64,000 bases of DNA from Variovorax sp. EL159 (GCF_900100965.1 NZ_FMUJ01000002.1:245869-309868), one strand, 5' to 3'; shown: positions 19,395-27,324, numbered from the stretch's first letter. The notes: generated from the letters alone by a model not told the origin. A program made the numbers and translations.

Positions 19395-20146
19395 ACCAGC
19401 CGGCAGCACACAACCTCCGGGTCGCAACCTACAACATCCACAAGGGTGTGCAGGGCATCGGGCCCGCGCGGCGGCTCGAAATCCACAACCTCGGCCACGC
19501 CATCGAGCAGCTCGACGCCGACATCGTCTGCCTGCAGGAAGTGCGCAAGATGAACCGCCAGGCCGCCGCCCGCTTCGCGCGCTGGCCCGAGTTGCCGCAG
19601 GCCGATTTCCTGGCGCCCGAGGGCTATACCGCCGTCTACGAGACCAATGCCGTCACCCGCCACGGGGAGCATGGCAATGCGCTGCTCACGCGCTGGCCGG
19701 TGATCCGCACGAGCCACCAGGACATCTCAGACCACCGTTTCGAGCAGCGCGGACTGCTGCATGCGGTGATCGAGGTCGAGGGGCTGCCGGTGCATGCCAT
19801 CGTGGTGCACCTGGGCCTCATCAAGGGCAGCCGCGTGCGGCAGATCGCCCGCCTGCGCGAGTTCATCGACCGCGAGGTGCCGCCCGACGAGGCCGTGGTG
19901 GTGGCGGGCGATTTCAACGACTGGGGCGCACGCATGCGCTACGCCATGAACGCCATGGGCCTGCGCGACACCAGCGACCTGCGCGGCCCGCGCACGCTCA
20001 CCTACCCCTCGCGCCTGCCGGTGGCGCAGCTCGACTTCGTCTACGGGCGCAAGCTGGAGCCGCTCGCCTGCGCGGTGCCGCGCGGTCCGATCTGGGCCCG
20101 CATGTCTGACCACCTGCCGCTGGTGGCGGATTTCTCGCTGGTCTAA
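19391..20146 (+). CDS. Endonuclease/exonuclease/phosphatase family protein (YbhP-like)
   Basis: This 251-residue metal-dependent phosphoesterase has the catalytic blocks of the family: VATYNIHKG (N-terminal Asn), CLQEVRK (metal-binding Glu), VVAGDFNDWG and the terminal SDHLPLVADF. No signal peptide is seen. Homologues are usually followed by a cardiolipin synthase gene (clsB), which suggests a phospholipid link, but no such gene is present here. It overlaps nudB by four bases. Confidence 0.82.
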   Translation: MNQPAAHNLRVATYNIHKGVQGIGPARRLEIHNLGHAIEQLDADIVCLQEVRKMNRQAAARFARWPELPQADFLAPEGYTAVYETNAVTRHGEHGNALLTRWPVIRTSHQDISDHRFEQRGLLHAVIEVEGLPVHAIVVHLGLIKGSRVRQIARLREFIDREVPPDEAVVVAGDFNDWGARMRYAMNAMGLRDTSDLRGPRTLTYPSRLPVAQLDFVYGRKLEPLACAVPRGPIWARMSDHLPLVADFSLV

Positions 20147-20152
20147 GCTCGC

Positions 20153-20242
20153 CCCCAGGCTTCGCGCACTGCGTGTCGCTTCTCCAACCCCCTACCGGGG
20201 GCAACACCTGCGGCCCGGCGAAGCCGGTTCCGCGGTGTTCCC
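20153..20242. repeat. Dispersed GC-rich palindromic element, family B
   Basis: This intergenic stretch is made of nested palindromes: CCCCC-N3-GGGGG near 20188-20201, and a long arm AACACC (20203-20208) pairing with GGTGTT (20234-20239) around CCGG-cgaag-CCGG. I recognise this type as a high-copy Comamonadaceae intergenic repeat from general knowledge, but no second copy is in this window. Confidence 0.5.
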
Positions 20243-20271
20243 TTGGGCGGACGGGCAAAAAAGATCACTGA

Positions 20272-20277
20272 TACGAT
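20272..20277 (+). promoter_or_regulatory. Candidate -10 box (TACGAT) of folE
   Basis: The hexamer ends seven bases before the folE ATG, so a transcript starting at the usual distance would begin at the start codon. No -35 box is convincing. Confidence 0.3.
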
Positions 20278-20283
20278 GCACGG

Positions 20284-21015
20284 ATGCTGAGGAAAACCGA
20301 CGTCGAACCGCTCCCCGATCGAAAAAACGATGACGAGGGCACGCCCGTCTCCGTGAAGATCCGCGAGCGCCTGAATGCGGCGCACAAGCGCTTCAATGCC
20401 AACGACAACATCGCCGAGTTCATCGAGCCCGGCGAGCTGGAGGCGCTGCTCGACGAGGTCGAGGTCAAGATGAAGGGCGTGCTCGACAGCCTCGTCATCG
20501 ACGTCGAGAACGACCACAACACCGGCAACACCGCCCGCCGCGTTGCCAAGATGTACCTGAACGAGGTGTTTCGCGGCCGCTACGTGGCGCCGCCCTCGCT
20601 CACCGAATTCCCCAATGCCGAGCACCTGAACGAGCTGATGATCGTCGGCCCGATCACCGTGCGCAGCGCCTGCTCGCACCACTTCTGCCCGATCATCGGC
20701 AAGCTCTGGATCGGCGTGATGCCCAACGAGCACACCAACGTGATCGGCCTGTCGAAGTACGCGCGGCTGGCCGAATGGGTGATGGGCCGTCCGCAGATCC
20801 AGGAAGAGGCCGTGGTGCAACTGGCCGACCTGATCCAGGAAAAGACCCAGCCCGACGGCCTTGCGCTCGTCATGGAGGCCGAGCATTTCTGCATGGCCTG
20901 GCGCGGCGTGAAGGAAATGGACAGCAAGATGATCAACTCCGTCATGCGCGGCGTGTTCCTCAAAGACCCAAGCCTGCGCCGCGAATTCCTGTCTCTCCTG
21001 CCAAGAAAGAGCTAA
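20284..21015 (+). CDS. folE: GTP cyclohydrolase I
   Basis: This 243-residue enzyme converts GTP to 7,8-dihydroneopterin triphosphate for folate or other pterins. The zinc site is complete with Cys130, His133 and Cys203 (CSHHFCP and HFCMAWRGV), and the FolE phrases IGLSKYARLAEW and RPQIQE are present. The first 50 residues are polar and variable. Four bases separate the stop from the BLUF gene, so the two are probably co-transcribed. The ATG has no clear Shine-Dalgarno sequence. Confidence 0.93.
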   Translation: MLRKTDVEPLPDRKNDDEGTPVSVKIRERLNAAHKRFNANDNIAEFIEPGELEALLDEVEVKMKGVLDSLVIDVENDHNTGNTARRVAKMYLNEVFRGRYVAPPSLTEFPNAEHLNELMIVGPITVRSACSHHFCPIIGKLWIGVMPNEHTNVIGLSKYARLAEWVMGRPQIQEEAVVQLADLIQEKTQPDGLALVMEAEHFCMAWRGVKEMDSKMINSVMRGVFLKDPSLRREFLSLLPRKS

Positions 21016-21019
21016 AGCC

Positions 21020-21442
21020 ATGCTGGTCCGACTTCTCTACGCCAGCCGCGCCGTCGACACCAGCCCCGCGGCCATCGAGGCGATCCTCACGAAATCGCGC
21101 ACGCACAACCCGGCCTGCGGCATCACCGGCATCCTCTGCTACGGTGCCGGCACCTTCCTGCAGGCCATCGAAGGCGGGCGCGACGCCATCAGCGATCTCT
21201 ACGGCCACATCCAGCGCGATGCGCGCCATAAAGACGTCGTGCTGCTGCACTACGAAGAAATCTCCGAGCGCCGTTTTGGCGGCTGGACGATGGGACAGGT
21301 CAACCTCTCGAAGCTCAATGCCTCGACGTTGCTGAAGTATTCCGAGAAGCCTGAGCTGGACCCCTACAAGGTCTCCGGCAAGGTTTCGCTGGCGCTGCTC
21401 GAAGAGCTGATGGCCACTGCCGCGATCGTCGGCCGCCACTAG
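21020..21442 (+). CDS. BLUF-domain blue-light sensor protein
   Basis: This 140-residue short BLUF photoreceptor binds FAD and reads blue light by hydrogen-bond switching. All key residues are present: Tyr7 (RLLYASRA), Asn30, Gln48 (FLQAIEG) and the Trp89-x-Met91 pair (GGWTMG). About 45 residues after the core form the usual capping helices. There is no output domain, so it must act through a partner. It sits four bases behind folE and 16 bases before a GTG-started DMT transporter, so all three may be one unit. Confidence 0.9.
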   Translation: MLVRLLYASRAVDTSPAAIEAILTKSRTHNPACGITGILCYGAGTFLQAIEGGRDAISDLYGHIQRDARHKDVVLLHYEEISERRFGGWTMGQVNLSKLNASTLLKYSEKPELDPYKVSGKVSLALLEELMATAAIVGRH

Positions 21443-21458
21443 TCCTGTTTTCGTCGGG

Positions 21459-22340
21459 GTGCCGCTTTCCGCCTTTGCGCTGATCCTGCTTGCCGGGGTC
21501 ATTCATGCCAGCTGGAACATCGCCGCCAAGAAGGCGAATGGCGATGCGCGCTTCGCGTTCCAGAGCGGCGTGTTCATGGCCATCGTGTGGGCGCCGGTGG
21601 GCATCGTGCTGGGCTGGAGCGTCGTGCCGACCTGGGGCCTGAAAGAGTGGGGCTTCATCACGCTGAGCGGCGTGCTGCACGTCTTCTACTACGTGGTCCT
21701 GCTGCGCGGCTACCGCAAGTCCGACCTCACCGTGGTCTACCCGCTGGCACGGGGTTCGGGGCCGCTGCTGTCGTCGCTGGTCGCGATCCTGTTCCTGGGC
21801 GAGAAGATCAGCCTCGTCGGCGTGGCAGGCATCTTCGGCGTGGTGCTCGGCGTGTTCCTCGTGGCCGGCGGCCCGCGCCTGTTTCACAAGAACCATGACC
21901 CGGCCCAGCGCGAGCGGGTGCAGAAGGGCATTCGCTATGGCGTGCTGACCGGCGCCTTCATCGCGGCGTACACGGTGGCCGACAGCTACGCGGTGAAGTT
22001 CCTGGCGATGTCGCCGATCCTGCTCGACTACATGGGCAACTTCGTGCGGCTCGTGCTGCTGCTGCCCGCGGCGTTGCAAGACCGCGCAACCACCGCGCGC
22101 ATGTGGCGCGAGCAATGGAAGTACGCGCTGCTGGTGGCGGCGATCAGCCCCGTGTCCTATGTGCTCGTGCTCTATGCGGTGCAACAGGCGCCGATCTCGC
22201 ACGTGGCGCCGGCGCGCGAGGTGTCGATGCTGTTCGCCGCGCTGATCGGCGGCCATCTGCTGCGCGAGGGCGACCGGCTGCTGCGCCTGCTGGGTGCGCT
22301 GTTCATCGCCGCGGGCGTGGTGGCGCTCGCATTGGGCTGA
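21459..22340 (+). CDS. EamA/DMT family transporter
   Basis: This is a 293-residue polytopic inner-membrane protein with about ten hydrophobic segments in two EamA repeats. The first repeat holds the HASWNIAAKKANGD and VVYPLARGSGPLLSSL motifs. The second ends with APAREVSMLFAALIGG and a final helix LGALFIAAGVVALALG. Members export or import metabolites; the substrate is not predictable. The GTG start at 21459 is preceded by TCGGGG. The DUF429 gene begins five bases after its stop. Confidence 0.85.
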   Translation: MPLSAFALILLAGVIHASWNIAAKKANGDARFAFQSGVFMAIVWAPVGIVLGWSVVPTWGLKEWGFITLSGVLHVFYYVVLLRGYRKSDLTVVYPLARGSGPLLSSLVAILFLGEKISLVGVAGIFGVVLGVFLVAGGPRLFHKNHDPAQRERVQKGIRYGVLTGAFIAAYTVADSYAVKFLAMSPILLDYMGNFVRLVLLLPAALQDRATTARMWREQWKYALLVAAISPVSYVLVLYAVQQAPISHVAPAREVSMLFAALIGGHLLREGDRLLRLLGALFIAAGVVALALG

Positions 22341-22344
22341 AGCC

Positions 22345-23178
22345 ATGCTTTTCGGGTGCGACTTTTCGAGCGCGCCCACGGCGCGCAAGCCCATCGTGGT
22401 GGCGACCGGCGATCTGGCCGACCCGCACCGTGTCGTGCTGACGGGCCTGCAGCGCTTTGCAACGCTCGACGCATGGGGCGAATGGCTGCGGGCCACGCCC
22501 GATTGGGTCGGTGGCTTCGACTTTCCGTTCGGCCTGCCGCGCGAGCTGGTCGAGCACCTGCGCTGGCCTACGACGTGGCATGCGCTGATCACCCACTACG
22601 CCAGCCTGAGCCGCGCCGAGATTCGCGACACCTTCGCCGCGTTCTGCGCTGCGCGCCCGGTCGGCGGCAAGTTTGCGCACCGTGCGACCGACCTGCCCGC
22701 CGGCTCCAGTCCGTCGATGAAGTGGGTCAACCCGCCGGTGGCCTACATGCTCCATGCCGGCGTGCCGCGCCTGCTGGCGGCGGGTGCGCGCATTCCGGGC
22801 CTGCACGATGACGGTCGTCGCGGCCATCATGCTCATCGCGTGGCTCTGGAGGCCTATCCTGGCCTTTTGGCGCGCGAGCTGATCGGGCGGCGCAGCTACA
22901 AGAGCGACGACCTTGCCAGGCAGACGCCGGAGCGGCTCGTGGCGCGCAGCGATCTGCTGGCGGCCCTCGAGGCCGGCACCACCCGTCTCGGCCTGCGGCT
23001 CGGCGTTACCGCAAGCCAGCGCGCCGAGCTGCTGGCCGACGCGCGAGGCGACGACATCGATGCCGTGCTGTGCCTCGTGCAGGCCGCCTGGGGCTTCCAG
23101 CGCGCCGAAAGCCCTGGGCCCGGTCATGGTCTGCCGGCCGGTTTCGATCCGCTTGAAGGATGGATCGTCACGGCTTGA
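22345..23178 (+). CDS. DUF429 domain protein
   Basis: This 277-residue protein resembles DUF429, a predicted RNase H-like fold family of unknown function. Visible blocks are the start FGCDFSSAPTARKPIVVA, then WVGGFDFPFGLP, the middle VALEAYPGLLARELIG, and near the end ADARGDDIDAVLCLVQAAW. Acidic residues in these blocks could bind metal, as in other RNase H-like proteins. The ATG at 22345 immediately follows the DMT gene. No function is assigned. Confidence 0.7.
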   Translation: MLFGCDFSSAPTARKPIVVATGDLADPHRVVLTGLQRFATLDAWGEWLRATPDWVGGFDFPFGLPRELVEHLRWPTTWHALITHYASLSRAEIRDTFAAFCAARPVGGKFAHRATDLPAGSSPSMKWVNPPVAYMLHAGVPRLLAAGARIPGLHDDGRRGHHAHRVALEAYPGLLARELIGRRSYKSDDLARQTPERLVARSDLLAALEAGTTRLGLRLGVTASQRAELLADARGDDIDAVLCLVQAAWGFQRAESPGPGHGLPAGFDPLEGWIVTA

Positions 23179-23302
23179 GCCTTCTTGTCCTACACCGCTT
23201 CGGGCTTCCGGCGGCATTCGCGGCAACCGGCCTGCACCTAGATTGAAAGCAGTGGGTCATACCGGCCCACGCGTTTCACCCCCCAAGCAGGAAGGAATCG
23301 AG

Positions 23303-23500
23303 ATGAACAAGGACCAAGTGGCAGGCCGCGTCGAAGAGGCCAAGGGCAAGCTGAAGGAAGTCGCCGGCAAGATCGTCGGCAATGAAAAGCTCGAAGGCGA
23401 GGGCCTGGCGGACCAGGCGGCCGGCAAGGTGCAGAAGACCTACGGCGACGTCAAGGAAAAGGCCAAGGACGCGATCAAGTCGGGCGCCGACAAGCTCTGA
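23303..23500 (+). CDS. CsbD family stress-response protein
   Basis: This is a 65-residue, highly charged, helical protein. The CsbD signature is clear: MNKDQVAGRVEEAKGKLKE, GKIVGNEKLEGEG and a repeated GKVQKTYGDVKEKAKDA. Homologues (E. coli YjbJ, Bacillus CsbD) are among the most abundant general-stress proteins, with unknown biochemical role. A GGAAGGA site precedes the ATG, consistent with strong expression. A GC-rich hairpin follows. Confidence 0.9.
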   Translation: MNKDQVAGRVEEAKGKLKEVAGKIVGNEKLEGEGLADQAAGKVQKTYGDVKEKAKDAIKSGADKL

Positions 23501-23515
23501 CCTCTGACCGAACGG

Positions 23516-23546
23516 GGTCGCGCGCCCGGTGCGCGCGGCCTCTTTT
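23516..23546 (+). terminator. Probable terminator after csbD
   Basis: GGTCGCGCGC (23516-23525) pairs with GCGCGCGGCC (23531-23540) with one G-T pair, followed by TCTTTT. Confidence 0.55.
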
Positions 23547-23581
23547 CCATTTCCCGTATTTCGTGAGCGACGGAGGACCCT

Positions 23582-24100
23582 GTGAACAAATCAAACCCCA
23601 ACATCGCCATGCCGCATTCGCGCGCATGGCTCGCCGTGCTCGTGGCCGGCGCCGCGCTGACGCTGGCTGCCTGCGACAAGTCGGACAACCGCACCGCCGG
23701 TGAGAAGCTCGACAGCGCGGTCGCCAAGACCGAGCAGGCCGCCGACACCGCCGCCGCCAAGACGGAGCAGGCGCTCAAGGACGCCAAGGCCAAGGCCGAT
23801 ACCTCCGGCGTCACCGCCGATGTGAAGGAAGGCATGGCCAACGCGAAGGAAGCCGCCAGGAACGCGGGCGCGGCCGTGAGCGCCACGGTCGACGATGCCG
23901 CCATCACCGCTTCCGTGACCGCGGGCCTGGCAAAGGACCCGGACCTGAGCGCGATCAAGATCGACGTCGACACCAAGGGCGGCGCCGTGAGCCTGAAGGG
24001 CCCCGCACCGTCGGCTGCCGCCAAGGCGCGCGCCGAAGAGATCGCCAAGGGCGTGCAGGGCGTGACCTCGGTGGACAACCAGCTCGATGTGAAGAGCTGA
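23582..24100 (+). CDS. BON-domain periplasmic lipoprotein
   Basis: This 172-residue protein starts with GTG 23582, with GGAGGA just upstream. The N-terminus is a lipoprotein signal (LVAGAALTLAAC; the lipidated Cys is near residue 35). A long Ala/Lys-rich helical linker (about 40-105) follows, then a single BON domain (about 105-172, ITASVTAGLAKDPDLSAIKIDV and VTSVDNQLDV). BON proteins such as OsmY bind membranes and respond to osmotic or envelope stress. The linker resembles the CsbD-type composition of the neighbouring gene. Confidence 0.88.
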   Translation: MNKSNPNIAMPHSRAWLAVLVAGAALTLAACDKSDNRTAGEKLDSAVAKTEQAADTAAAKTEQALKDAKAKADTSGVTADVKEGMANAKEAARNAGAAVSATVDDAAITASVTAGLAKDPDLSAIKIDVDTKGGAVSLKGPAPSAAAKARAEEIAKGVQGVTSVDNQLDVKS

Positions 24101-24130
24101 TCGCCCCCGCCCTTGCGGCAGGCAGCAAAA

Positions 24131-24157
24131 AGCCCGGTCATCGACCGGGCTTTTTTT
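24131..24157. terminator. Bidirectional intrinsic terminator
   Basis: AGCCCGGT (24131-24138) pairs with ACCGGGCT (24144-24151), continues into a T-run on the plus strand, and is preceded by AAAAA that gives a T-run on the minus strand. It separates the plus-strand BON gene from the convergent YqjE-group genes. Confidence 0.92.
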
Positions 24158-24187
24158 GTTGGGCACTTCTATGGATCGAAGGCGCCG

Positions 24188-24682
24188 TCAGGACGGGTCT
24201 TTGCGAGGCGGGTTGGCGGTCTTCTGCATCAACGTGTTGACGACATCGGCCACGTCGGATGTTTTCAGCACCGCAGCCAGCACCGCCGTGACGGACAGCA
24301 GCCGCCATGGCTTGGTGAGCACCAGCACCGCCCCGGTGGCCGCCGCGACCGCCATCAGCTTGACCGGCTCCGTGCGCGCGTAGTGCTCGAGCAGGGGGCG
24401 GGCCAATTGGCCGGCCGCGTGTGCGGGGTGGCGGCGCCACCAGCGCTGGACCACGCCGCGCGCGACCGAGCTCCAGACGTTGTCGCCACGGCGCTGCGCA
24501 GGCGCTTCGTCGTAGGCCGCTGCTGCGGGGCTGGCGTGGTGCGCGTATTCCAGGTCGTCGTCGGCCTCGCGCATCGGGCGGTACGCCTCGTCTTCACCGC
24601 CATTCAACTGTCGCACCAGCGCACGGCGCGAAATGGCGAGGCGCTGCTGCGGGGTCAGGGGAGAACGCTCAGTACCGGCCAT
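24188..24682 (-). CDS. Hypothetical membrane protein at the YqjK position
   Basis: This 164-residue protein is not assigned to a named family. The N-terminal 100 residues are polar, with TPQQRLAISRRALVRQL and an acidic stretch. Two hydrophobic segments follow (VKLMAVAAATGAVLVLT and LLSVTAVLAAVLKTSDV), with a basic tail. It overlaps the yqjE-like gene upstream by 14 bases and is the last gene of a small-protein operon. Its place matches that of yqjK in the E. coli yqjCDEK group, but sequence similarity is not obvious. Confidence 0.7.
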   Translation of the reverse strand: MAGTERSPLTPQQRLAISRRALVRQLNGGEDEAYRPMREADDDLEYAHHASPAAAAYDEAPAQRRGDNVWSSVARGVVQRWWRRHPAHAAGQLARPLLEHYARTEPVKLMAVAAATGAVLVLTKPWRLLSVTAVLAAVLKTSDVADVVNTLMQKTANPPRKDPS

Positions 24683-25052
24683 GGTGGGCTCCGGCGTTGC
24701 GAAGGGCCTGCAGGTCGGCGTCGAGCTGCGCGCGCAGGTCTTCGAAATCGTGGCCCGGGTTGGGGCGCGTTGCATACCAGGTGCAGACGGCCGCGATCAA
24801 CACGGCGACGCCCGGCACGATGACCAGCACCCAGTGAAAGCTGCCATGCAGCACGCCCAGCAGCACCGCCACGCCGATCAGCCCGAGCGCCAGCATGGCG
24901 CTCGCCGCTGCCAGCACGCCCGCGACAAGGCGAGCGGCAAGGCCGCGCCCCGCCTGGGCGGTTTCCTGCTTGACGAGGGCGGCGTAGTTGGCGACGTGTT
25001 CAGCGACGAGTTCCGGATGCCCGAGCACCGTGGAGAAGATCGGATGAAGCAT
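24669..25052 (-). CDS. YqjE-like / phage holin family protein (DUF1469)
   Basis: This 127-residue inner-membrane protein has two long hydrophobic helices (about 42-66 and 73-92; ARLVAGVLAAASAMLALGLIGVAVLL is the first region). They are flanked by an amphipathic N-terminus (VANYAALVKQETAQAG) and a charged C-terminal helix. This is the pattern of the YqjE/DUF1469 family, loosely annotated as holin-like; there is no evidence of phage origin here. It is likely co-transcribed with the DUF883 gene upstream. Confidence 0.78.
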   Translation of the reverse strand: MLHPIFSTVLGHPELVAEHVANYAALVKQETAQAGRGLAARLVAGVLAAASAMLALGLIGVAVLLGVLHGSFHWVLVIVPGVAVLIAAVCTWYATRPNPGHDFEDLRAQLDADLQALRNAGAHHGRY

Positions 25053-25087
25053 GGTGCGGGGGAACGGTGGAACGGGCTGTCAGCGGA

Positions 25088-25462
25088 TCAGTAGTCGTCC
25101 CGGCCGCGGCGGCTGGCCAGCACGATGAGTGCGGTGATGGCGGCGCCGGCAGCGGCGGCGATCAGCACCGAGCGCACCGGCTGGTCGGAGATGTAGCGGC
25201 CGGTCACGTCGGCGGCTTTCTCGATGCGGCGCTGCGCACGGGCGCTGGTGGTCGATGCGGCGTCCAGGCCGCGCTGCACGGCCTGCTGCACGCGGGCTGC
25301 CAGCTGCTCGACCGCCGGCTCGGTGTCGCGGCGCAGGTCGCGGACCTTTTCGCCCGCCGCATTCACCGCGTTCTGTGCATAGGCGCGGGTCGATTCGACG
25401 GCGTCGTTGGCGGTCTGGCGCGCGTCATCGGCAAGCTGCGAGGGGGTCTTGGTCGTGTTCAT
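25088..25462 (-). CDS. YqjD/ElaB family (DUF883) membrane-anchored protein
   Basis: This 124-residue protein is a long Ala-rich amphipathic helix (about 5-95) followed by a glycine- and alanine-rich transmembrane segment and a basic end (RSVLIAAAAGAAITALIVLASRRGRDD). E. coli YqjD and ElaB are stationary-phase inner-membrane proteins that bind ribosomes through the N-terminal part. Similar function here is inference. A GGAC-type site precedes the ATG, and the gene lies 54 bases after the DUF1328 gene. Confidence 0.8.
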   Translation of the reverse strand: MNTTKTPSQLADDARQTANDAVESTRAYAQNAVNAAGEKVRDLRRDTEPAVEQLAARVQQAVQRGLDAASTTSARAQRRIEKAADVTGRYISDQPVRSVLIAAAAGAAITALIVLASRRGRDDY

Positions 25463-25516
25463 GTGAAAGTCCTTTTCGGGAAGATGAAATGCGGGAGCCT
25501 GTGGATCGTAACTACG

Positions 25517-25681
25517 CTACTTGCGTCGTAGCAAGCCGGCCAGGAAGCTGGCGATGGCAAGGACGGCGAAGATCACGAAAAGGATCTTGGCGATACCGAC
25601 CGCGCTGGCGGCAATGCCGCCGAAGCCGAACAGCGCGGCGATCAGCGCGATGACAAGAAACACCACTGCGTAATGCAACAT
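25517..25681 (-). CDS. DUF1328 family small membrane protein
   Basis: This is a 54-residue protein made almost entirely of two hydrophobic helices ([20 protein letters not shown] and [20 protein letters not shown]), ending LRRK. This is the standard DUF1328/YtjA pattern and length. GAAGGAG lies 8 bases before the ATG. Its role is unknown; homologues are induced by envelope or osmotic stress in several bacteria. It heads the minus-strand set of small membrane proteins. Confidence 0.85.
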   Translation of the reverse strand: MLHYAVVFLVIALIAALFGFGGIAASAVGIAKILFVIFAVLAIASFLAGLLRRK

Positions 25682-25871
25682 TGCGGAACTCCTTCGAGGA
25701 TGCCCTCGTTGTTTTGATGAACGGCGATCCGGCCCCTCGGAACGAGGAAGCGGATGGCTTGGTGCAACCTTAATTGGCGCCCCGTCCGGGACCTGTCAGC
25801 GGCCGGGGACGCGGTGCGTAGGAGATGGCCGAGTCACTTCGCGTGGCCCCGCGCGACGCGCGCACGGGCCT

Positions 25872-27218
25872 TCAGGCGCTCGGCTTGACGACGGGCAGCA
25901 TCGCGCTCAGTCGCGTGCCACGGCCCGGCGTCGATGTGACGGTGAGCTTGCCCCTGGCCGCTTCCACCCGGTGGCGCATGCCCGCCAGGCCGTGCGTCGA
26001 GGGCCGCATGCGCTGGGCGTCGAAGCCCTTGCCGTTGTCCGCCACTTCCACGATCACGTGGTTCTCGTAGTTCTTCATCACGATGGTGGCTTCGCTGGCC
26101 TCGGCGTATTTGCCGATGTTGGTCAGGCTTTCCTGCACCATGCGGTAGATCGTGAGCTGGCGCGACTCGTCCATGGTCACCGGTTCCAGCGCCATCTCGA
26201 TCTCCAGGCCCGAGCGCTCGGCGAACTCGCGGCCCAGGATTTCCAGCGACGCGACCAGCCCGAGGTTCGACAGCGAGGAGGGCCGCAGGTCTTCGATGAT
26301 GCGGCGCTTGAGCGCGATGCCGCTGTTGAGCAGCTCGGTCAGATGCTGCAGGCGCTGGATGGCGTCGGGCGAATCCGCCAGCCGCGACTTGAGCCGCGCC
26401 ACGTCGAGCTTGGCGGCGGTCAGCAGCGAGCCCAGTTCGTCGTGCAGTTCGCGCGCCAGGTAGCCGCGCTCGGTTTCGCGCACGTCCTGCAGGTGGGTGG
26501 CCAGCTCGGCCAGCGAGGCGGTGCGCTCGCGCACTTCGTCTTCGAGGGCGTTGCGCTCGCGTTGCAGGGCCTCCTGCTGCCGCTCGCCGATGGAGCGCAG
26601 CGCATGGGTCTGGCGCAGATAGAGAAAGAAGGCGAGCAGCGCGGCCAGCGCCACGATGGCCGTGCCGATGCGGGCAAGCTGCAGTGACTTGAGCACCTGC
26701 ACCTGGCTCTGGTGCAGGGTCTCGTTGCTGATCTTGACCAGTTCGCCCGCCGTGGCGCGGATGGCGTCCATCTCTTCGCGGCCGACGTCGGTGGTGATGA
26801 CGAACTTCCAGGCGTCTTCCTTGCCGTCCTGGCGCAGCCGCACGCTCATGTCCATCTCGGCGATCTTGCGCAGCACGTGCTTCGACAGCTCGGCCAGTTG
26901 GGCGAGTTCGGCCGGCCGGTCGGCATACAGCTGGCGCAGGTTCGTGAGCTGGCCGTCAACCTGCTTGACCGCCGTGTCGTAGGGTTGCCGGTAGCTGGCT
27001 TCCCCGGTCAGCAGGTAGCCGCGCTGGCCGGTTTCGGCGTCGAGCATGTTCTGCAGGATCTGGTTGAGCGTGCCGCGCACCAGCTGGGCCTCGTTGATGT
27101 CGGCCAGGGCACGGCTCGACTGCCGATAGCCGGCCTCGTTGATGCCGACGAGGGCCAGCGCAGCCAGCGCCGCGAGCAGGAGGCTCACGGCCATTCTTGG
27201 AGGGGCTAACCAGTGCAT
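25872..27218 (-). CDS. CHASE3-domain sensor histidine kinase (NarL-type)
   Basis: This 448-residue membrane kinase has TM1 near 9-26, a periplasmic CHASE3 domain (about 30-180, with AETGQRGYLLTGE), TM2 near 184-201, a coiled linker, a HisKA_3 dimerisation domain with phospho-acceptor His259 (ARELHDELGSLL), and a HATPase_c domain (Asn367, DNGKGF at 394-399). I chose the ATG at 27218 because earlier in-frame ATGs would run into the divergent regulator gene. It is divergent from that NarL-type regulator, its likely partner. CHASE3 ligands are unknown. Confidence 0.88.
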   Translation of the reverse strand: MHWLAPPRMAVSLLLAALAALALVGINEAGYRQSSRALADINEAQLVRGTLNQILQNMLDAETGQRGYLLTGEASYRQPYDTAVKQVDGQLTNLRQLYADRPAELAQLAELSKHVLRKIAEMDMSVRLRQDGKEDAWKFVITTDVGREEMDAIRATAGELVKISNETLHQSQVQVLKSLQLARIGTAIVALAALLAFFLYLRQTHALRSIGERQQEALQRERNALEDEVRERTASLAELATHLQDVRETERGYLARELHDELGSLLTAAKLDVARLKSRLADSPDAIQRLQHLTELLNSGIALKRRIIEDLRPSSLSNLGLVASLEILGREFAERSGLEIEMALEPVTMDESRQLTIYRMVQESLTNIGKYAEASEATIVMKNYENHVIVEVADNGKGFDAQRMRPSTHGLAGMRHRVEAARGKLTVTSTPGRGTRLSAMLPVVKPSA

Positions 27219-27257
27219 GAAACTTTCAAATCCGCTTGCGACGCAAGTTCGTGAATA

Positions 27258-27269
27258 ATTGATAACAAT
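27258..27269. promoter_or_regulatory. Near-palindrome between kinase and regulator genes
   Basis: ATTGATAACAAT matches its reverse complement at 10 of 12 positions and lies midway between the divergent starts at 27218 and 27325, in an AT-rich patch. It could be an autoregulatory site. Confidence 0.25.
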
Positions 27270-27324
27270 CAGGGACCGGCATGTTGCGGCGAGCATGCGC
27301 GCAACACAACGACGAAAGTAACAG

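Noticed and set aside
24669..25052. Phage holin suggested by the YqjE-like family name
   Set aside because: No lysin, phage structural gene or integrase lies nearby; the gene order is that of the chromosomal yqjDE type.
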